In this document: in pieces, positions 12,601 through 21,600 of the stretch
How positions within the stretch are numbered: the stretch's first letter is position 1
Layout of the letters: the number at the start of each line of letters is the position of its first letter
DNA from: Owenia fusiformis
Taxonomy: Eukaryota; Annelida; Polychaeta; Sabellida; Oweniidae
NCBI GenBank assembly: GCA_903813345.2
Contig: CAIIXF020000007.1
Location: 10,361,730-10,421,729 of the forward strand
Length of the DNA: 60,000 nt
Direction: 5' to 3'
The notes under the pieces: generated by a model
The model's input: the letters and a program-made list of their open reading frames with translations, nothing else
Told to the model about the DNA's origin: nothing
Database searches by the model: none
Program-made: the position numbers and the translations under genes

Positions 12601-15600
12601 GAAAAATCTCATGCTATCCATTGGTTTCAGTTCATTTTGGTCATCCAAATTGAATATCTTTAAAGTCCCTAGAGCAATCAAATTTTCCTTTCAGGAAATC
12701 AAACATGTCTCAAAGCACATTCTAATTATGCATTCAACAATATAATAATAGATTGCATTTTTGGTGAAAATAAGGTCAACATTTTTGAAAAAGTATGTTG
12801 ATTGGTCCATTGCCCCTTCAATATCACTTAGGTCTGATTAACTAAATTATCATTATACATGTATATACTTTTCTTGAAGATAATGAATGATCATCAATAA
12901 AAGATCATCATCAGAAAATATTCATAATTCAAGTTAGAATCATTTGAAATTGTTTGCGATAACCTACATGCTCCTTTGTGGTGAGTACAATTAAGATGTG
13001 GTAAGTACAATACACTCTTGAAGAGTGAAGTACAGTACAGGTAGATTGTGGTAAGTATGGTAGTGAGTACAATAATCTTATGGTGAATACAATGAATTTT
13101 TGGCAAGTATTTTTAACATGTGGTAAGTACAATAAACTTTTGATAGGTACTGTGAACATGTTGTAAGTAGAATATAGGTATTTATGATAAAGTATTTAAT
13201 TAGGTATGTTTTCTGTTTTCACATGTTGCTCTTTGTACTGTATCTTCCCAGTTAAAAGAGCTATTCTGAGTGCAGAGGTTAGCTTAAAGTAATGAGGAAG
13301 ACGAAGCTTTCTTTTAAGTAACAAAGTTGAAAGGATGGAAATGGTATAAAAGAACTGCAGTTTGAAATCTGCAAAATGTGATAAGAGCAACCTTCCTCAT
13401 AAGTGCAACTCTCTATTGTAAATTTTGATTGTTCCAAAACAGAATGCTTCAAATATTTGATTTAGTTCTTAATTCTTTTAAATGCACCACATGTTTTATG
13501 AAAAGGAAAGCTGTCTAACTTTAATTTGATGAAAAAAGTTCATGTTTAAATGACATCTTCTTTGTACCTCAATAATTAATATTTCTAAGGTTTGAACATG
13601 TTTTAAAACCACCCTGAAATAACAGACAGCAAAATGAAAAAGGACATTGCAATTTATGAATAGTTTGCATAGTAATGAGTAAGTTTGAGACATGTAGTTA
13701 CTCATCAATGAAAGCAATGTAAAGTAAAACCTGTCTAATCTGAACATTCATCGGATTGGCCATTGTTCAAATAAACTAGATGCGAGTAGAAATGATCTTG
13801 ATTTACGTCATTAAATATTCAAAATTCAATCAAAGTGATGTCATATTTGAAATCTACATGTAAAAATACATTTAAAAATATGGTTTCGAAAATTGTTTAT
13901 CAACTTTGAAAATTTAATATTTTTTGAAAATGTGACTTCTAGCTCGGGTTGATTCCCCATAGACCCCATATTACAAAATCACAAAAAGTGAAATAACTTT
14001 TCTTGTATTGGACATCTAACATTTTATTTTACTGGACATACTTTAATTTGCATAATTATTCGATACATAAGGGCTATATGAAAATTGAACCACTAAAACC
14101 TATGTAATTTAAGTTAAAGGGAACTTTCTACTATACCCGCCATGCTATCTGACCCGAGCGAGCCACCTGGCGGTGAAACTGGTAACTACCTACTCGCATT
14201 TGCGTTATTGGCAGGTGTTTACATTTGAAGGTTTTTAACATGGAAATCCAAGGCAGATTGAAAAGAAACAGGAACACAAAAGTGCATTCAATGAAAGGTG
14301 TTCAGATTAGAGAGGTGTTCAAATATACAGGTTTTACAGTACTAGGAACATATTAAGGCTAGATTAAGGTAGGCCATGTAGAAACAGATATCTGGATAAT
14401 ATTTATGTACTGTCGTGCATACTGGTTGAATATAGTGTTATGCCCCATAATCACCTATTTTGGTCTCACTAGGTTCACCTTAAGGCTTACTTTGATGAAG
14501 TCAGAGTAGAAAAAGCATTATTTTTATTTTTATTTTTTTAGCAACAGGTCCAAAGTTGTCCTACAAGGCTCACCTTAAGGATAGCTTTAAGGAAGGTTGA
14601 GTAAAAATAAAAATGCAACAAATATTTAGCTGTTTTTGAGAGATATTCAGAGTGTGAATAGAGGTGTCCAAAGTAAAGAAGTAAAAAGGTGAAAGAAGTT
14701 CATGTCACCCACTTTATATTGTTCTGTATATTAACTTCATATTAATGTATTTCTCATCTACAGATCTGTGCACATCTATGGAAAGATCGTAAATACAAGG
14801 AGCACATTAGCGCAAATGGTTTATGTTACGAGATAGACAGCAATCTAAACTTTGACTCAGTGACCCAGTTACGCCCCCTGATCGACAGTAGGAAACAGAG
14901 CAAAGATGGGATGCACTATTACGCTTTTGGCCAGGCAGGCTCTGCTGTACATTTTGCAAAGGTTTGTATACATGAATATTCAAAGGGCCTGGTAGGGTAA
15001 ACAGCCAAGTATATTTCAAAACAATGGCCTTTTCTCAATGGAGTAAACCTGGATTAAATCAAAATTATTAGAAAGCCTGAGGAATCATACATGTCTTAAA
15101 ATACATGTTCATTACTCTTTGAACTAGTACTGTTTTGTATTAATTGATTAATTTACAAAATGGAACTATTCTTATGTTGTTGTTTTTTATCATTTCAGGA
15201 TGGAACCACACTTATGTTGGGTGCAGTAGGCTTGTTGAACTGGACAGGTATTGTATAAGGCCATTCAAAATTTAGTATTTAGTATATGTTTAACGTCTCC
15301 TCCCATGTATGATTTAAGCAAACTTTTAGAAACAAAACATGTACCACATGTAGTGAATAATTCTAATGACAATAGAAATCAAGGATGATGGTATTAGGTA
15401 TCAAAAAGAAATTTGGTCAAAGCTTGCCTTCCTCACTGAAGTATTTAAGGATCTATACTTCTCTATTGAAGGATCTATAATTCTCTGTTGTTTTATAAGA
15501 TGTTTAACAGGAAATCAACCATCCTTCAAAAACAGCGGATTGAGATGTCCATTTATTTTAAAATAGCTAGCACCAGTGCCACTTTAGCAAAATATATGTC

Positions 15601-18600
15601 ATGTATGTGGGCTAAAAATGCTATTGTAGATAGTATAGTCGCAATCCTGGAAATAGTTCTCCCATTTCCTTAAGAAACATTAAGCTAAGAGAATTTGTAT
15701 GCATACAGCCTTCGTACATTCATTTTTATAAATGTAAACCTGCTTCATATTACAGGAGGTGTAGTAGAATATGATGTGACAGACTACACCAAATACATGG
15801 TAGACCCTGCAGAAAGATCTGACAATAACAGCTATGTGGGTAAGGGATCTGAAAATCACATTTCCTTAGATTTTTAAATGAATGTTTACTATTGTTGTTT
15901 ACCTTGTCATAATTTGTTTATTTACTTTTTTCATTATAGACTATTATAATGGTTAGTTTTGAAGGTGACTATATTCATTTTATGGGAGTTCTTGCTGGTA
16001 ATTTATACTATTACTGTTGGCTGATAATTTTGCCATGTTTTGGAGAAATCAGCTTTTCTACCACACACGCTCACTTAACACACACTTTTAAATATGGTAA
16101 TTCAAAGTAATCGTTTTTATTTCATTGCCATTGCAGGATATTCTCTCTCTTCTGGTAGATTCTACATTGGGACTACCATCTACAAAGTTGCTGGAGCACC
16201 AAGATATAATAACCATGGAAAGGTAAATACGTTGTAATTAGAGGTTATGTCACTATCATGGCATATATGCCCAAGGTCTCAGTGATATATGGCCCGACCT
16301 TGGGAGGGACATTGATCTCTGAGAACCGAGGACATATGTGCCACGATAGTGATAGTAACATACCTATGATGATGTAGACTGGTCAGAGAGTACCGTTTTT
16401 TTATAGAATTGACAAACAAATGGTTTGAAAATGATTGAAATGATTAAAGAAAAATTGCTCACGCAGTTTTAGCTTCGATTGATTGGTTATGACATCAGCG
16501 CCTTGAACAATCAGAAAGTTTGCGGGTGCAGGCTTTTCCCAACTGATATTGGCCCGTTGTCTTAACACTATACATCATCATAGGTATGTTATAATGTCAG
16601 TTATTCCATGCTTAATTTCAAATAAGGTAATAAATAAAACATGTTGATAAAAAGATGCATTTCTCCTGGATCCATTCCATGATACATTGCATATCCACCC
16701 TGTCCTTTATTGACCTTTTCGCCAAATTTTCATGTTTCCCTCCATTTTTCAATTTGTGTTCACTATCATATTTTCCATTTACTTACCCTTGATTTTTGGG
16801 GAAAATGAATAAAATGTTTATCAGTAAAGTTATCTATATTTTCAAAATGTTTCTTTTTGCTAAAGGTCTACATCTATGAAGGTGACTTCCATGTGCGTAT
16901 GGAACTACAGGGTGATCAGATTGGTGAATACTTTGGAGCATCTGTATGTGCAATAGACTTAAACAATGATGGCTTAGATGATCTACTTGTTGGGGCACCC
17001 CTGTATTCTGATTTTGAAGATGAAGGAAGAGTGAAAGTTTTTATTAATAAACAAAATGTAAGCACAAATAAAAATTTGTACTCGTCACATGACTTGTGTC
17101 ATAATTGTAATTTTTGATAACTATTTCCGAATGTTGATGAAATCTAATCGTTAACATTGTCCATATCTCCTCTTGTGTTAAGGGTGTGCTATCTGAGGGA
17201 GTTATATTGAAAGGATCAGGTGCCATCAGAGGAAGGTTTGGAACATCAATTGCAGCTGCCGGGGATCTCAATAGAGATGGCTATCAAGGTAAACAACCAT
17301 TCATTATTTCAAACAGAATGACCATATATTATGTAATAGGTTAGAGATTGCATCAAAACACACATCCACACACCCCAAACCACAATTTTGATTCCTTGAC
17401 TCCATCCCTCTGTTAGTCTGCCATGTGAGCAACTAATTATATGAAATACAACCTCATTATTTTCAGATGTTGCTATTGGTGCACCATATGAAGATAATGG
17501 AAGGGGTGCCATCTATATTTATCATGGGAGATTTGATGGAATACACGCAGAATACTCACAAAGGGTAGCAGCACGGAGTATTGATGATACACTGAGAACA
17601 TTTGGCTTTGCCTTGAGTCGAGGATTAGATGTTGATGATAACCAGTACACAGGTACATTATATGAGGGTTGTCCCAGAAATCCTGAACTAAGGCTTTATA
17701 TAGAAAACCTCCTACCTCATACCCACCTACCCACCTACGTGGGACATGATACAGTCATTGAAGGGTTCAATTATAAAGATTTTTAAATCTCAAAATAGCT
17801 CAAATTATTTACATTTCTACAATTCCGGCTTTATTTTATGACTAGACGGATGACAGATCCATAATTAAAGGCATATGGGTGCATTATAATGTGTAATGAC
17901 CCGAGGGCGCCCCAGGGGAATAACTAACTAACTAACGACCACGAGCATAGGTCCAACAAGCCAGATAAAGAAATTGAAAGAAAGTGTGCCCAATTCAATG
18001 CCCCGAGTGGGAATCGAACCCAGCTGGGCTGTAGTAGCAACTTGCTATCAAGGGTCGTTACAAATACATCTATTATTCATCATAAACTAAGATTTAATAA
18101 ACTAAGATCTTTAAAATTGAACCCTTCAAAGACTGTATCATGTCCAACGTATGTGGGTAGGTATGTATGAGGTAGGAGGTTTTTTATACAAAGCCCTGAA
18201 CTAATTACTCTAGACTATAACTAAGGATTTGCATTAATCAAGGCTGACATTTCATCAGTATATTCTTGAGAGGGTTTAATAAATAGTTTCATAAATGTTT
18301 TCAACTTGATATACTGGTAAGAAGGTAACAAAATGTTAGAATTCCCGTGCCAGCAGGTAAAGCATAACTGAAACCATTAAAATCTGATGTGTCAATATTA
18401 ATTGTCTTAACTCCTAAAATATGGAACACAATTTTCTCATAACAGAACTACACATGCACATCCTGGATACTGATGTAACTTTACTACACATATCAATCTC
18501 TGACATTTTAATTTTGCTTTCTCTCATTCCAGATCTTGCCATAGGGTGTTACAAATCCAACAATGCGGTGCTACTAAAGACTCGTCCTGTTGTTAACCTT

Positions 18601-21600
18601 CATGGATCACTCCTTCTCTCTACCACAGAGCTAGATCTTGTATTCTCCACTTGCCATTTAAACAACCACACTTATAGCTGCCTTACATTGACTGTCCAGT
18701 TCAAATATGATGGACTTTCCCTGCCCCAAACAATTAGTAAGTGAGGCTGATGTAAATTATTAATTTCATTTTTGCTTTTCCATTTTCATAACTATGCTCT
18801 TAAAGGTGGCAGCAAAGAAAAGTGATAAAATGTTGAAAGCAGTATAAAATTTATAAAATTTCATTGCAACCACTTTTTGTAACAGGCATCATCATTAAAC
18901 ATTTGGCATTCATTATTCAGTATCCGTAACAAATTGTTACACTTTTTAATTGTAACTTGGCAATGTCATAATGTCCTGTTGATGCCTTGTTTAGAAAGCT
19001 ACTATCAATTTGTAAAAAGTCTTTATTGCACCCATAAATTATTGGAAGATGAATGAATTATATCATTGACAAAACTGCATGTATAGGATTACATAGAAAA
19101 TTGCATATTTTTTCAGATATCCAATACTCATTAAAAGCTGATACCTTGAAGCACTTGGACAAGGTCAAATACAGAGGATATTTCTCTGGTACTGGCTCTG
19201 CCCATGTCTCAGCACATGCCATGATAGTCAAAGACATTCCATATGTACAGAAATATACAATCATCATTAATGTAAGTGAACCTTAGATTAAAAAATAATT
19301 TAAAAACTAAGATGCAAGATCTCCAAAATTGACGACTTGTAGTTTTTGTATGTTAAAAGTGGTTCATAAGAGACATTTCACAAACAAGGCACACTATAAA
19401 TAACTATACTTTAAACAGCTTTTATTTGTATCTGTATTTATGTTTTTCAGCCTGATATAAAAGACATTATCACCCCACTTCAATTTGAATTGGAGTATAG
19501 CTTAGATAGTAAAACAAAACAGAGTGCCCACACCTTGCCACCTATACTCAATATATATACTCAAACACTACAAATAAAACAGGTAATAGCTTGTATGAGT
19601 AGCATTTTATCAAAATCAACTGTTTTGTTCATTCAGATCTAAATGTTCTCATTATTAAAATTTGGGGGGGGGGGGGTTGGACATTGCTAAATAATCCAAA
19701 AGTGGGGCTTAAATTTTCAAATTTCCAAATTTTTTTCTAATTTGAAATGTGACCCCCTCCCACTTGTTAGCTTCTGGATCTCCCTGTGAAGTCCCAGGAA
19801 ATTTTCTTGCAATTTGGCTTCGACTTGATGGTTGTGATGTCAAAGACATCCTTCAATTTCTGAGTATTGATTGTGAGTGCCACTTCTACCATATAGTCTA
19901 CATCATAGGTTTACTTTTAATTCCAGGCAATATTTGCTCATGACTGTGGAGAAGACAACATCTGTTTAACAGACCTCCAACTGAGGGGTAACATAGATTT
20001 ACCCCTGGGGAACAGTTATATCATCCTGGGGTACCCCCATGGCATCATCACACTCAACCTTGAACTCAACAATAAAGGAGAGACATCTTACCTCACAGAA
20101 ATTACAATATCATACCCAAAACTAATGCAATATATTCAAGTAGAGACACTATATGGAGACATTAAACTAATGTGTATTCCAAATGCTAGAATAAATGAAA
20201 ATGACTCCATGCCATTAATATGTGAGCTGACTAAACCCATGCATGCACATTCCAAAATCATATTTGCAGTTAAGTTTGATATTAGTAAAATAGAGAACAC
20301 TAAAGGAGGGCTGAATGTGGAAGCCATTGTTAAATCAGGGAGTGTTGAATACGCCAATACCACCAGAGACAATGCTTTTAAACAGCATCTTCCTATCTAT
20401 GTGGAGGCTGATGTAATATTTACAGGGTGAGAAAATTTATTTTTACGTTTATTTTGAAATAATAAGAGTTGAAAAATAATATTTAGAAAAATTATAGGAT
20501 ATGGGATTTATCCCATATTTATTCTAAAAAAATGAAACCAATCAATATCAATAATTCGAGAAGATTAGGAATCATAGTAGTTTGCTTCAATTGTTTTCCA
20601 TTTCTGTTTATCGTTAAACCTTTTTTACTCCATGTTACCTAGTACATGCATATGAGGCCTCAATTCCAGAATATAATGTTTGAAGTTTGTCATAGAATTA
20701 AAACAAAAATTATTACAAACCTAGTATATCATTAAAAAATGTTGATATCTTTCTTTTGTAGGGTGTCCCATCCAGAACAACTAGTCTACAAAAACCTTAA
20801 AAACTCATCTACAGGGTGTGCCAAAACCTCATCTTCAGAATACACATATCCCTTGATACATACCTTTGATATTATGAACACTGGTCCTGGCAGACTGCCA
20901 CATATAGATCTAGATATCCTTGTGCCAAATATAACTTGCAACAAAGTTGCATTACTTGAGATTACAAATATTGAGGTATGTGAGCTTACCAATAATGATT
21001 TTAATGATATATGAGGGGTCAAAGGACTTGGAATCAGAATTAGAAAACCAAATGAAGTCCCATCCTATACTTCTGTATTTGGAAGATAATTAAGACATAA
21101 ATTGTTTAAATGTAACTAATGAGGCCCATGAACACATGAAATGGGACAATTGTATCCCAATGATTTTATAAAACATGTAAATAACTCTGAAAATCATACT
21201 ACTTTCCTGTTAAACTGAATCATAAATCAGTTTTTTGCCAATGATATGTTTGTTATGTTTCAGATTATATATAAAAGTAATTCCCTGGAACATAACTGTA
21301 GAATAGTTGAGAATAAGTTCACAAGGGGGTATGATAAACCCATGGACTCCAATGGTACCATATATGACATCAAGTTTTCAACGGCACTAGAGCAGAAGGG
21401 GACATACAGCCTGGTAATGACTTAAATAATATTTTATTTATCAACTATTCTGTTATTATGTGAGCAGTGCAGTAAAGATGAGAAAGCACAAAGGGGAAAT
21501 TTGATAAACAAAACTTTATAAATCATTAACCATCTTAATTCTTTTAATGTGACTTACATATTTTACTCATGTACATTTAAGTTATACTTCATAATAATCT

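Noticed and set aside
18000-18062. Functional tRNA gene on the minus strand
   Set aside because: B box and T stem are present, but I could not pair an acceptor stem or anticodon arm.
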